From VRUE01 sp963732225 (GTDB lineage Bacteria; Actinomycetota; Thermoleophilia; Solirubrobacterales; 70-9): 64,000 nucleotides of DNA. The DNA lies in contig CAVSYR010000002.1 of assembly GCA_963732225.1 (NCBI GenBank), positions 1,054,001-1,118,000 on the forward strand. Direction: 5' to 3'. The translations under genes were made by a program, and so were the position numbers. Below are positions 8,297 through 16,832 of this stretch, in pieces. The notes beneath the pieces are model-generated. The model was given only the letters and a program-made list of their open reading frames with translations. It was not told the origin of the DNA and did not search any database. Each line of letters starts with the position of its first letter. Positions within the stretch are counted from its first letter, which is position 1.

Positions 8297-9430
8297 GTGA
8301 GCAAGCACGTTCTCATATTGGGTGCCGGCTTTGGCGGCCTGGAGCTGAGCACGATGCTGTCGGAGGTGTCCGGCGTCGAGATCGAGGTGACCCTGATCGA
8401 CAAGGGCGACGCCTTCGTCTTTGGCTTCTCCAAGCTCGACCTGATGTTCGGGCGCGAGCAGCCCGAGGCGGTTCGCATGGCCTACGCCGACATCGCCAAG
8501 CCGGGGGTGCGGGTTCTGCGCGAGACGGTCGCGGCGATCGATCCCGAGGCGCGGCGCGTCACCACCAGTGTCGGTACGTACGAGGCCGACGCGCTGGTCG
8601 TCGCGCTAGGTGCCGACTACGACTTCGACGCCACACCCGGTCTACTCGAGGCGGGCAACGAGTTCTACTCGGTGGCCGGCGCCGAACGGTTGGCCGGGAT
8701 CATTCCGACGTTCTCGCAAGGACATGCGGTGATCGGCGTTGCCGATTCCCCTTTCAAGTGCCCGCCGGCGCCGAGCGAGTGCGCGTTGCTGCTCGATGAG
8801 GCGCTGCGCTCGCGCGGCGTGCGCGAGGCGTGCCGGATCTCCTTCGTGATCCCGCTGCCGACGCCGGTGCCGCCCTCGCCGGAGGCTTCAGCCGCGCTGG
8901 AAGACGAGTTCGTCGAGCGCGGCATCGAGCTGATTCCTGGTCGTCGGGTAAGCGCGCTTGATCCCGAGCTCAGTGTCGCGGTGCTCGACGATGGCGCCGA
9001 GCTGCCTTTTGATCTCTTCCTAGGTGTCCCCAAGCACCGCGCGGCGGAGGTGGTGATCGCTAGCGGCATGACAGAGGACGGCTACGTGCCGGTCGACCCG
9101 GCCACTCTGGAGACGCGCTTCCCAGGGGTGTATGCGGTCGGCGACGTTGCCACGGCGGGAGTGCCGAAGGCCGGTGTCTTCGCCGAGGGCGCCGCGCGCG
9201 TTGTCGCCCAGACGCTGATCGCCAAGTTCGCGGGTGGGGAGGAGCCGGGTCGTCACCTCGGGCAAGGCACCTGTTACATCGAGTTCGGCGGCGGCCGAGT
9301 CGGCAGCGTCGACATCGACTTCCTCTCCGGCCCCTCCCGGACTGGCAGCTTCAATGCCCCGTCGGTGGAGCAGGTGGCGAGGAAGGAACGGTTCGGCTCC
9401 ACTCGCCGGGCGCGCTGGTTCGGTTCCTGA
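8297..9430 (+). CDS. FAD-dependent pyridine nucleotide-disulfide oxidoreductase, SQR/NDH-2-like
   Basis: 377 residues from GTG 8297. An N-terminal Rossmann motif GAGFGGLELS (10-19) binds FAD; VVALGADYDF and YAVGDVATAGVPKAG are the family's second and third FAD contacts. KCPPAPSEC carries Cys155 and Cys162, placed as in sulfide:quinone oxidoreductases. Sulfide oxidation to quinone is therefore possible, but a type II NADH dehydrogenase-like or other role cannot be excluded. It seems to be a single gene, convergent with the downstream lipoprotein hydrolase gene. Confidence 0.85.
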   Translation: MSKHVLILGAGFGGLELSTMLSEVSGVEIEVTLIDKGDAFVFGFSKLDLMFGREQPEAVRMAYADIAKPGVRVLRETVAAIDPEARRVTTSVGTYEADALVVALGADYDFDATPGLLEAGNEFYSVAGAERLAGIIPTFSQGHAVIGVADSPFKCPPAPSECALLLDEALRSRGVREACRISFVIPLPTPVPPSPEASAALEDEFVERGIELIPGRRVSALDPELSVAVLDDGAELPFDLFLGVPKHRAAEVVIASGMTEDGYVPVDPATLETRFPGVYAVGDVATAGVPKAGVFAEGAARVVAQTLIAKFAGGEEPGRHLGQGTCYIEFGGGRVGSVDIDFLSGPSRTGSFNAPSVEQVARKERFGSTRRARWFGS

Positions 9431-9442
9431 CCATCGTCCGAC

Positions 9443-10342
9443 CTAGGGATTGCCACTGAGAAAGCGGTCGACTGCGCGGGTGAACGGGTGCCGCTCCTGG
9501 AAAAGGAAGGCGTGAGCGCCGGGGAAGACACGCAGCTTGGCCCGGGGGACTCGCCCCGCGATCCGCCGTAGGTTGATCGGTGGCACCACCGGGTCCTGAG
9601 TGCCAGCGGTGGCCAGAGTGGGGGCCGCGATGGCGGCAAGCTGGCGGTAGTTGCGGTTGCTGCGCAGCCAGGGATCCTCGGCCGCGACCTGACGGTGGGT
9701 CGTCGAGATGGCTACGTGGAAGTCGTCGGGGGTCTCGCCGCTCTGGCTGGCCAGTTCTAGCCGTCGTAGGAAGCGCTGGCCCTCACCCTGGCGGTTGGGC
9801 GGATAGAGCTCGCGCAGGATGTCCGCTTCGCTGGGGTCGGGCTCGCTGTCGATCGCCTGGGCCTTCGGCGTGCCGAGCACGGTGTGACTGCCGCCGGGGT
9901 TGGTGCCGGCAAGGATCAGGTGGGAGACGCGCGCCGGGTGGTCGATCGCGAGCCGCTGGGCGACGAAGCCACCCATCGACCAGCCGAGGACATCTGCCCG
10001 GGGAAGACCGATCGCCTCCATCAGGCCGGCGGTGGCGTTGGCGAGCGAGTCGAAGCTGCGCCCGCGCCACGGTCCCGACATCCCCACCCCGGGGTAGTCG
10101 AAGAGGACCAGTCGGTGATCGCGCGCCAGCAGCCGCAGCAGCGCCGGGTCCCATTCGGCCATCGTCGAGCCGGTCCCGATCAGCATCAGCAGCGGTGGCC
10201 CCTCGCCGCGCTCGTACCAGGCGATCCTGGTCTTGCCGACCGGAGTGATGTGGACCTGCGCCCGGAACGCCGCCGCCGAGCTCTGGCCGCAGCCGGCGAG
10301 CAGGGCAGCAAGGCCGAGGCAGATCGCCAGACGCGCCCTCAT
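9443..10342 (-). CDS. Alpha/beta hydrolase, predicted lipoprotein
   Basis: 299 residues. The N-terminus is a lipoprotein signal (MRARLAICLGLAALLAGC) with lipobox LAGC, so it is probably anchored outside the cytoplasmic membrane. The hydrolase fold is clear: PLLMLIGTGSTMAEW, FDYPGVGMSG, nucleophile elbow VLGWSMGGFVAQ, acid region GTQDPVVPP, and the catalytic His in FPGAHAFLFQ. The substrate is unknown. It is convergent with the flavoprotein and divergent from the sterol desaturase-family gene. Confidence 0.92.
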   Translation of the reverse strand: MRARLAICLGLAALLAGCGQSSAAAFRAQVHITPVGKTRIAWYERGEGPPLLMLIGTGSTMAEWDPALLRLLARDHRLVLFDYPGVGMSGPWRGRSFDSLANATAGLMEAIGLPRADVLGWSMGGFVAQRLAIDHPARVSHLILAGTNPGGSHTVLGTPKAQAIDSEPDPSEADILRELYPPNRQGEGQRFLRRLELASQSGETPDDFHVAISTTHRQVAAEDPWLRSNRNYRQLAAIAAPTLATAGTQDPVVPPINLRRIAGRVPRAKLRVFPGAHAFLFQERHPFTRAVDRFLSGNP

Positions 10343-10393
10343 CGCCGCTCAGCCTAGAGCCGGGTCCGGCTGGGGCGGCGTTAGATTTGACCC

Positions 10394-11242
10394 GTGGCCG
10401 AGGTCCTCTACTACGCGATTCCGGCGTTCGTGCTGCTGCTCGTGATGGAGCTGCTCTCGTTCAAGTACCTGCGCGACGACGACCTGGTCGGCTACGAGGC
10501 GCGTGACACGCGTACGAGCTTGACCATGGGCGGCGGCAACGTCGTCATCAACGCGGTCTGGAAGCTGGTCGTGCTGCTCGCCTACGCGGGGCTGTACGAG
10601 TTGACGCCGTTGCGGATGCCAGCCGATAAGTGGTGGACCTACGTGCTGCTCTTCTTCGCCGACGACCTCGCCTACTACTGGTTCCACCGCGTTCACCACG
10701 AGGTTCGGGTTTTCTGGGCGAGCCACGTCGTCCACCACTCCTCCGAGCACTACAACCTCTCGACCGCGCTGCGCCAGACCTGGACGCCGATGACCTCGCT
10801 GCCCTTTTGGGCGCCGCTGGCGTTGCTCGGCTTCGCCCCCTGGATGATCCTGCTGCAGCTCTCGATCAGCCTGATCTACCAGTTCTGGATCCACACCGAG
10901 CGGGTGAAGAAGCTGCCGGCGCCGATCGAGTTCGTCTTCAACACGCCCTCGCACCACCGCGTCCACCACGGCGCCAACGAGGTCTACCTCGACCGCAACT
11001 ACGGCGGCATCCTGATCATCTGGGACCGCATCTTCGGCACCTACCAGGGGGAGACCGAGCGGGTGCAATACGGGCTGACGAAGAACATCCGCAGCTTCCG
11101 GCCGACCAACGTTGCCTTCCACGAGTTCGTCGACCTCGCTCGCGATGTGCGCGCGGCCAAGAGTTGGCGCGACAAGCTCGGCTACGTCTTTCGCGGCCCG
11201 GGATGGTCGCCGGACGGCAGTGGCGACGGCACCCGCGGTTAG
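10394..11242 (+). CDS. Sterol desaturase/fatty acid hydroxylase family protein
   Basis: 282 residues from GTG 10394. It is an integral membrane di-iron hydroxylase with about four hydrophobic segments and the family's histidine boxes: WFHRVHHE, then WASHVVHHSSEHYN, and the C-terminal HHRVHHGAN, followed by YGGILIIWDRIFGTY. Members insert hydroxyl groups or double bonds in sterols, carotenoids or fatty acids. The substrate here is unknown. It stands alone. Confidence 0.93.
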   Translation: MAEVLYYAIPAFVLLLVMELLSFKYLRDDDLVGYEARDTRTSLTMGGGNVVINAVWKLVVLLAYAGLYELTPLRMPADKWWTYVLLFFADDLAYYWFHRVHHEVRVFWASHVVHHSSEHYNLSTALRQTWTPMTSLPFWAPLALLGFAPWMILLQLSISLIYQFWIHTERVKKLPAPIEFVFNTPSHHRVHHGANEVYLDRNYGGILIIWDRIFGTYQGETERVQYGLTKNIRSFRPTNVAFHEFVDLARDVRAAKSWRDKLGYVFRGPGWSPDGSGDGTRG

Positions 11243-11280
11243 GGGTGAGAAACGGCTCTACGAGCGGCCTGTGTGACGTC

Positions 11281-11320
11281 TGACCAAAAGTTGAGCAAGT
11301 TGGTCAACTTTATGTAGAAT
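11281..11320 (+). promoter_or_regulatory. Candidate promoter with nested inverted repeats before the arylsulfotransferase gene
   Basis: AAAGTTGA (11287-11294) and TCAACTTT (11304-11311) are a perfect inverted repeat with 9-nt spacer. TGACCAA (11281-11287) and TTGGTCA (11300-11306) form a second. A -35-like TTGAGC (11291-11296) and -10-like TAGAAT (11315-11320), 18 nt apart, sit on them. A repressor site over the promoter is the simple reading; no regulator gene is adjacent. Confidence 0.5.
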
Positions 11321-11410
11321 GCCGCGCGCTCTCAGTTGGGAGCGACGATTCGGCCACGGTCCTTCGGCAGGGGATCGGGCCTCCAACCCAGCCAAGGAGG
11401 CACATTGACC

Positions 11411-12919
11411 ATGACCGACACTAGAAATCTGCTGAGGCGACGAGGCGTTGTCGCCCTAGCCAGCCTTGCGTTGCTCCTTGCGGTGACGGGGAGCTTTGGC
11501 AGCGGCTCCGCGCTCGCGGTCCCCGGCCACGGCCGGCCCGCCACGACCAGCGATACCAACGACCTCACCCAGCTCCAGCCACCGCAGGTGACCGTGCTGA
11601 AGAACAGCCACCATCTCGCCGACGGCCTGATCTTCATCGGGCCCAAGCCGGCTCCCGGCGCGACAGCCAGTGGTCAGACGGGCCCGGAGATCATCGACAG
11701 CCAGGGCCGGCCGGTCTGGTTCAACCCGATCGCGGCTCCCGACACCGCCACCGATGTGCGGGTCCAGCAGTACCACGGCCAGCCCGTCCTCACCTACGGG
11801 GTGGGGAGGAGCACCGGTGGGCCGGGCCACAGCGAGGGTTACGACGTGATCCTCAACCGTCACTATCAGCAGATCGCGACGGTGGAGGCCGGCAACGGGC
11901 TCGCGGCCGACCAACACGAGTTCGCCCTGACGCCGCAGGGCACGGCCCTGATCACGATCTACCACCAGGTTCCCTACGACCTCTCCTCGGTCGGCGGGCC
12001 CAGCGACGGCTCCGTCCTCGACGGGGTCGTCCAGGAGATCGACGTCGCCACCGGCAAAGTCCTCTTCGAGTGGCACAGCCTCGACCACGTGCCGCTCGGC
12101 GACAGCTACCAGCCGGTGCCGACCAGCGCGAGCACACCGTATGACTATTTCCACATCAACTCGGTCAATCTCGACAATGACGGCAACCTGCTGATCTCCG
12201 CCCGCCACACCTCGACCGTCTATAAGGTCGACCGCAAAACGGGCGACGTGATCTGGCGCCTCGGCGGCAAGGAGAGCGATTTCCAGCTCGGCCCGGGCGT
12301 CCAGTTCGCCTGGCAACACAACGCCCTGCCGGAGGGCCCGAACACGATCCGCATCTTCGACAACGAGTCGAACGGGACTCCGGTCCTGCCGGCGTCCCGG
12401 GTCATCCGCGTCCACCTCGACCTGAAAGCCAAAACGGCGTCCCTGGTCAGCTCGATCCAGCATCCGGACGGTCTCTCGGCGGGCTCGCAGGGCAACGCTC
12501 AGCTGTTGCCCGGCGGCCACACCTTCGTCGGCTGGGGTCAGCTCGGCCGCTTCTCGGAGTTCGACTCCAGCGGCAACCTGCTCTGGGACGGAGCCCTGCC
12601 GGCTGGCTATGACAGCTACCGTGCCTACCGCTCACCCTGGGTCGGGCTTCCCGACACGGACCCCACCGCCGAGGCGGAGCAGTCCGCGGGCAGCCACGTC
12701 ACCGTCGACGCGATCTGGAACGGGGCGACCGAGGTCGACCGCTGGATCGTGCTCGCCGGCTCCCACCGATGGGGCCTGCGCCCCGCCGGCTCGGCGCGCT
12801 GGAATGGCCTCGACACCAAGATCGACGCCCACACCCACTCGCCCTACGTCGAGGTCGTTGCCCTCGATGACCGGGGCAGGCCAATCGGCCGCTCACAGCC
12901 AGTCCCTGTGAGCGACTAA
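11411..12919 (+). CDS. Exported arylsulfotransferase (ASST) family protein
   Basis: 502 residues from ATG 11411, with AAGGAGG at 11394-11400 (an in-frame TTG at 11405 is an alternative). A signal peptide ends near GSALAVPGHG. The body is a six-bladed beta-propeller type with family landmarks: ADQHEFALTPQG, DVIWRLGGKESDF, FAWQHNALPEG, YDYFHINSVNLDNDG and GNAQLLPGGHTFVGWG. The ASST family moves sulfate between phenolic compounds by a His intermediate; several actinobacterial members are untested. Next door are a Stf0 sulfotransferase and a sulfatase. Confidence 0.88.
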   Translation: MTDTRNLLRRRGVVALASLALLLAVTGSFGSGSALAVPGHGRPATTSDTNDLTQLQPPQVTVLKNSHHLADGLIFIGPKPAPGATASGQTGPEIIDSQGRPVWFNPIAAPDTATDVRVQQYHGQPVLTYGVGRSTGGPGHSEGYDVILNRHYQQIATVEAGNGLAADQHEFALTPQGTALITIYHQVPYDLSSVGGPSDGSVLDGVVQEIDVATGKVLFEWHSLDHVPLGDSYQPVPTSASTPYDYFHINSVNLDNDGNLLISARHTSTVYKVDRKTGDVIWRLGGKESDFQLGPGVQFAWQHNALPEGPNTIRIFDNESNGTPVLPASRVIRVHLDLKAKTASLVSSIQHPDGLSAGSQGNAQLLPGGHTFVGWGQLGRFSEFDSSGNLLWDGALPAGYDSYRAYRSPWVGLPDTDPTAEAEQSAGSHVTVDAIWNGATEVDRWIVLAGSHRWGLRPAGSARWNGLDTKIDAHTHSPYVEVVALDDRGRPIGRSQPVPVSD

Positions 12920-13025
12920 GGGGAACTGTCGCGGCGCCGCTCGGCCGGGAGGGTTCGGGCGGCGCCGTCCCCGCTTCTCGCGGGCAGGGTTTACCCGGTG
13001 CTATCGACTGGTCGAGATCGGGCGG

Positions 13026-13940
13026 CTATTGACTGGCCCGATCGGGCACCGCTGGCACCAGATCGAACTCGGTCCCTAGTCGCAGCTCGCTGTAGCGCCG
13101 GGTCCAGTCGTCGTTGAGCCCGTCGGACTGGCGCACCATCCGCGGCTCGAAGGCGAAGCCGTCGGGCGGGGAGAGGTCGAGTCGCTCGAGCAGGCGCAGG
13201 GTGGCGGTCTCGTAGTCGGCCTCGAAGTTCTCGTAGAGGATCAGCACCGGCTTGATCCCGGAGTGCTCGAAGAAGGCGTCCCAGGAGGCCTCCTCGACCA
13301 GGATCTGCTCGAGCAGGTGGCCGATCGCGCGGTAGTGGAAGCGCAGCTGCGGGCGGTGCTCCTCGATGAAGCTCTTGTAGGGAGGCGAGCCGTCGGCCTC
13401 GACCGAGGTGGCTTTGGCCTTTGCCTGGTCCTCGCGCCAGGTCGCGGTCTGCACCGCCTTCCAGAGCGAAACGGCCTGGCGCAGCTTGTTGGCGCGGATC
13501 ACGCGGACGAAGGTCAGCTCGGGAAAAACCTCCGGCAGGAGGTCGGCGAGGGGAAGGTCGCGGTAGCTGGGGACGTTGCGCAGGAGGCTGACGAAGTCGC
13601 CGAAGTAGCCCCACATCAGCTTGGCGCCGAAGACGCCGTTCGGCGTGGTGCCGACCTCGAAGGCCCAGTCGAGGTAGCGGTCATAGGCGGCGCGACTCCA
13701 CAGCGGCGAGCGGGGCGGCGGCTCGTTGCCGAGCGCTCGCTCGCCGAGGTGATCGCGGATCGACTGGTCCTCGACGCCGAGGAAGTACTCCTCCGGGCGC
13801 CGCGGCCGGCCGCTGTGGCGGAGCGCCTCGAAGTACTCCTCCGGCCGTCCCGCCACGCCGGTGTCGGCGAGTGCGTGGCAGACCAGGGTGCTCCCGCTTC
13901 GGGGCGTGGCGCAGACGATGTAGGAGCGTTGCGGTTGCAT
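13026..13940 (-). CDS. Stf0-family sulfotransferase
   Basis: 304 residues. The N-terminus YIVCATPRSGSTLVCHAL contains the PAPS 5'-phosphosulfate-binding loop (TPRSGST). The next part, AGRPEEYFEALRHS, and the downstream VRVIRANKLRQAVSLWKA (3'-phosphate-binding type) match Stf0, the trehalose 2-sulfotransferase family of mycobacterial sulfolipid synthesis. It would transfer sulfate from PAPS to a sugar or related acceptor; the acceptor here is unknown. It is divergent from the sulfatase gene, sharing a 98-nt upstream region. Confidence 0.9.
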   Translation of the reverse strand: MQPQRSYIVCATPRSGSTLVCHALADTGVAGRPEEYFEALRHSGRPRRPEEYFLGVEDQSIRDHLGERALGNEPPPRSPLWSRAAYDRYLDWAFEVGTTPNGVFGAKLMWGYFGDFVSLLRNVPSYRDLPLADLLPEVFPELTFVRVIRANKLRQAVSLWKAVQTATWREDQAKAKATSVEADGSPPYKSFIEEHRPQLRFHYRAIGHLLEQILVEEASWDAFFEHSGIKPVLILYENFEADYETATLRLLERLDLSPPDGFAFEPRMVRQSDGLNDDWTRRYSELRLGTEFDLVPAVPDRASQ

Positions 13941-13957
13941 GGTGCGAAAGTCTTGCC

Positions 13958-13970
13958 GATTAAGTTAATC
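13958..13970. promoter_or_regulatory. Palindrome between divergent sulfotransferase and sulfatase genes
   Basis: GATTAA-G-TTAATC is a perfect 6-bp inverted repeat around one base in the only AT-rich patch of the shared upstream region. It may be a regulator site for both genes. No adjacent regulator gene supports this. Confidence 0.4.
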
Positions 13971-14038
13971 AACAAAGCCAGCAAGAAAGCCCGCTCGCTA
14001 GTCTCCCCTCGGTACCCGCAAGAGGAGAAAGCATCACC

Positions 14039-15367
14039 TTGAACTCGCCGCCGAACATCCTCTACATCCACTCGCACGACACCGGGCGCTTCGTCCAGCC
14101 CTACGGATTCCAGGTCCCGACCCCGAACATCCAGCTGCTCGCCGACCAGGGCGTCCTCTTCCGCGAGGCGTTCTGCGCGGCGCCGACCTGCTCGGGCAGC
14201 CGCGCCAGCCTGCTCACTGGTCTCTACTGCCACAACAACGGGATGCTCGGCCTCGCCCATCGCGGTTGGGCGCTCAACGACTACAACCAGCACTGGGTCC
14301 ACGCCCTGCGCAATGCCGGCTATCGCTCGACCCTGATCGGCGAGCAGCACATCTCCGTCGACCCGAGCGTGATCGGCTATGACGAGACGATCGAAGTCGG
14401 CTCCACGAGGGCCGAGGACGTGGCGCCGCTGACGATCGAGACGCTGCGGGCGGCCCCCTCTGAGCCGTGGTTCATGTCGGTTGGGTTCTTCGAGACCCAC
14501 CGCAGCTTCTTCGCGCCGACCTCGGTCCGCGACACCCTCTACTCGCTGCCGCCGGCCAACCTTCCCGACGTGGTCGCTACCCGCCGCGACGTTGCCGCCT
14601 TCAAGGCCAGCGCTCGCGCCCTGGACCAGGGGATAGGAGCGGTGCTGCACGCGCTCCACGACTTCGGGCTCGTCGAGAACACGCTCGTCGTCTGCACCAC
14701 CGACCACGGCATCGCCTTTCCCGGCGCGAAGGCGACCCTGTTCGACCGCGGAATCGGGGTGATGATGATCGTGCGCGGCCCGAGCGGGTTCAGCGGCGGC
14801 AAGGTGGTCGACGCTCCGGTCAGCCACCTCGACGTCTACCCGACCCTCTGCGAGCTCGCCGGGGTCGACGCTCCGGAGTGGCTGCAGGGCGCTTCGCTGA
14901 TGCCGCTGGTGCGCGGCGAGACCGAGCGCCTGCACGAGGCGATCTTCGCCGAGACGACTTACCACGCCGCCTACCAGCCACACCGCGCGATCCGCACCGA
15001 GCGCTGGAAGTACATCCGCCGCTTCGACGACTACGAGCACCCGGTGCTGGCCAACTGTGACGACAGCGACAGCAAGGACGTCCTGGTTGAGGCCGGCTGG
15101 GGGGAGCAGGTGATCCCGGAGGAGCAGCTCTACGACCTGGTCCTCGATCCCGCCGAGGGAAACAACCTCGCCGGCGAGGGCGCCAGCCGCGAGACGTTGG
15201 AGGAGCTGCGGGAGCGCCTCGATGCCTGGATGCGGGAGACCGAGGATCCGCTGCTCGACGGGCCGGTGCCGCCGCCCCCGGGGGCGATCGTCAACGAGCA
15301 GTGGCAGGTCTCGCCCGATGACCCGGTCAGGGTCGTGGCGGATCCCACGGCCGCTCCATCCAGATGA
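14039..15367 (+). CDS. Sulfatase (arylsulfatase/heparan N-sulfatase-like)
   Basis: 442 residues, apparently from TTG 14039 behind AGAGGAG. The N-terminal ILYIHSHDTGR holds metal-binding Asp. APTCSGSRASLLTG is the formylglycine signature region with Cys51; the usual Pro/Ala two residues on is Gly here. CTTDHGIAFPGAK supplies the second metal Asp-His, and LDVYPTLCELAGV is the typical C-terminal segment. It hydrolyses a sulfate ester or sulfamate. No signal peptide is visible, so a cytoplasmic substrate is likely. It ends 41 nt inside the convergent phosphatase gene. Confidence 0.92.
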   Translation: MNSPPNILYIHSHDTGRFVQPYGFQVPTPNIQLLADQGVLFREAFCAAPTCSGSRASLLTGLYCHNNGMLGLAHRGWALNDYNQHWVHALRNAGYRSTLIGEQHISVDPSVIGYDETIEVGSTRAEDVAPLTIETLRAAPSEPWFMSVGFFETHRSFFAPTSVRDTLYSLPPANLPDVVATRRDVAAFKASARALDQGIGAVLHALHDFGLVENTLVVCTTDHGIAFPGAKATLFDRGIGVMMIVRGPSGFSGGKVVDAPVSHLDVYPTLCELAGVDAPEWLQGASLMPLVRGETERLHEAIFAETTYHAAYQPHRAIRTERWKYIRRFDDYEHPVLANCDDSDSKDVLVEAGWGEQVIPEEQLYDLVLDPAEGNNLAGEGASRETLEELRERLDAWMRETEDPLLDGPVPPPPGAIVNEQWQVSPDDPVRVVADPTAAPSR

Positions 15368-15998
15368 CGCAGGTCCAGCCCGGCGCCTCGATGTCGGCGG
15401 CGTGCCAGCGCTCGCCGTGCTCGAAGACGCTGAGGGCGCAGTTTCGCGTGCGCAGGTTCCACAGCTGCGGCACCAGCCGTGGCCCGAACTCCTCGCCGAG
15501 CAGCGAGTCGAAGAAGAAGAAGCGCGAGAAGATGCCGTGGGTGACGATCAGGGTTCGTTCGCTGCTCGACCGCGACTCCAGCTCAGCCTTCAGGCGCTTC
15601 ACCCGGGCGCGAACGTCGTTGAAGGACTCGGCCCCGTCGCCGGCGTGGTCGGGATCGTCCGAGTGTGCCGCCATGCGCGCCGAGAAGCGGCGCAGCTTCT
15701 GCTCCTCTGGGCTTAGCTCGCCGTAGCCGGTCTCCTCCTTCAACTCATGTACGTAGGGCAGAACGGTGACTGGCAACTCGAGCGCCTCGCTTAGTGGCTC
15801 CGCAGTTTCCCTGGCCCGGCGCATCGGGCTGCTGAGCAGGCGAGTGATGCCGGTCCCCTTCAGTCCGCTAGCCGCGGCGCGTGCCTGCTCTCGGCCGCGC
15901 TCGCTGAGACGGTCGCCGATCTCCGCGGGGAGCGCGATTGCCTCCGGATCGGCGTTGGAGACCGACTCGCCGTGGCGGAGGAGGAGTGCCTGGGTCAT
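15327..15998 (-). CDS. Histidine phosphatase family protein (phosphoglycerate mutase-like)
   Basis: 223 residues. The catalytic LLRHGESVSN motif carries the phospho-accepting His. LSERGREQARAAA and LLSSPMRRARETAEPL are the typical second and third blocks, and LIVTHGIF gives the second catalytic His. Such enzymes remove phosphate from sugars, nucleotides or proteins; no substrate can be set. Its 3' end overlaps the sulfatase gene by 41 nt on the opposite strand. Confidence 0.9.
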   Translation of the reverse strand: MTQALLLRHGESVSNADPEAIALPAEIGDRLSERGREQARAAASGLKGTGITRLLSSPMRRARETAEPLSEALELPVTVLPYVHELKEETGYGELSPEEQKLRRFSARMAAHSDDPDHAGDGAESFNDVRARVKRLKAELESRSSSERTLIVTHGIFSRFFFFDSLLGEEFGPRLVPQLWNLRTRNCALSVFEHGERWHAADIEAPGWTCVIWMERPWDPPRP

Positions 15999-16051
15999 TC
16001 AGCGCGGCTGGTCACGGTTTGACGGTTTGAACCGTTGGGTAAATCGAAGGC

Positions 16052-16192
16052 ATGGAGCTATCAATACTGCTGATTGTCATCGGGATCGTCTTGGCGATCC
16101 TCGTCAACTACATCCTCGGGATCATCGTGATCCTGATTGGGTTGGCGATGCTCTTGCTACCGAGGCTGAGGGGTGGTACTCGCCAGGTCTGA
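16052..16192 (+). CDS. Very small membrane protein (46 residues)
   Basis: ATG 16052 to TGA 16190-16192. The protein is almost wholly hydrophobic, with two short membrane segments: ILLIVIGIVLAILVNYILG, then a run rich in I, L and V ending MLLLPRLRGG. It resembles small actinobacterial proteins of the GLIxxGLLLWLLGxxxLxxP kind whose function is unknown. It lies 22 nt before the next membrane protein gene, read the same way. Confidence 0.65.
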   Translation: MELSILLIVIGIVLAILVNYILGIIVILIGLAMLLLPRLRGGTRQV

Positions 16193-16214
16193 GTTCTGAT
16201 GTAAAGCTTGCTCG

Positions 16215-16832
16215 ATGGATCCCTGGAAGCTTCCTCTCATAGTTGCCGGGGTTGTGGTGCCAACAGTCGCGGCCTTCATGCTCGGTGGACCGGGTGTGGG
16301 GGTCGCGATTGGTGCGTTTGCGGGGCTTGGGCTGGTGGTGGTTGCGATCCGACAGCGGCCCGAAGGCCCAATCGCCTCTGCGGATCGCAGGGACGCCAAG
16401 CATCACGTGCTGATCGTTGCCGCCGGTGGGGTGGAGGATCCTGCCGATGTGGCCGAGATCACCCGCGTCGCCGGGATCCGGGGAGACGACGGCGAGGAGG
16501 ACGAGGTGCGGGTGTTGGTGCCGGCGCGGATCGGCTTCTTCGACCGCTGGGCCTCCGACGTCGAGGACGCCCGCCACCGGGCTCAGCAGCGCCTGGTGAT
16601 GACCGTGGCGGCGCTGGCCAAGGCCGGCGTGGCGGCCGAGGCGCGGGTCGGCGATGAGGACATCGTGCAGGCGGTCGAGGACCAGTTGCAGAGCTACCCG
16701 GCGACCGAGGTGGTGCTGGTCAGCGGCGAGGGGGACGATGCGGAGGAAGCTGCCGACGAGCTGCGCTCACGCCTGCGGGCCGAGTTCCACCACGTCGAGC
16801 TCAGCAGGAGTGAGGCCGAGCGGCGCTCTTGA
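16215..16832 (+). CDS. Membrane-anchored protein with a USP-like alpha/beta domain
   Basis: 205 residues. Two N-terminal hydrophobic segments (LPLIVAGVVVPTVAAFMLGG and VGVAIGAFAGLGLVVVAI) are followed by a cytosolic domain: HHVLIVAAGG, EVRVLVPARI, RLVMTVAALAKAGVAAEARV, PATEVVLVSGEG. The beta-alpha order resembles a universal-stress-like fold, and the same pattern ends the DUF347 protein at 31.0 kb. The function is unknown. Its end overlaps the convergent exported protein gene by 32 nt. Confidence 0.75.
   Translation: MDPWKLPLIVAGVVVPTVAAFMLGGPGVGVAIGAFAGLGLVVVAIRQRPEGPIASADRRDAKHHVLIVAAGGVEDPADVAEITRVAGIRGDDGEEDEVRVLVPARIGFFDRWASDVEDARHRAQQRLVMTVAALAKAGVAAEARVGDEDIVQAVEDQLQSYPATEVVLVSGEGDDAEEAADELRSRLRAEFHHVELSRSEAERRS

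Noticed and set aside
14185..14215. Sulfatase judged inactive because of CSGSR
   Set aside because: Cys and Arg of the formylglycine signal are kept, and other actinobacterial sulfatases, from memory, have this variant.
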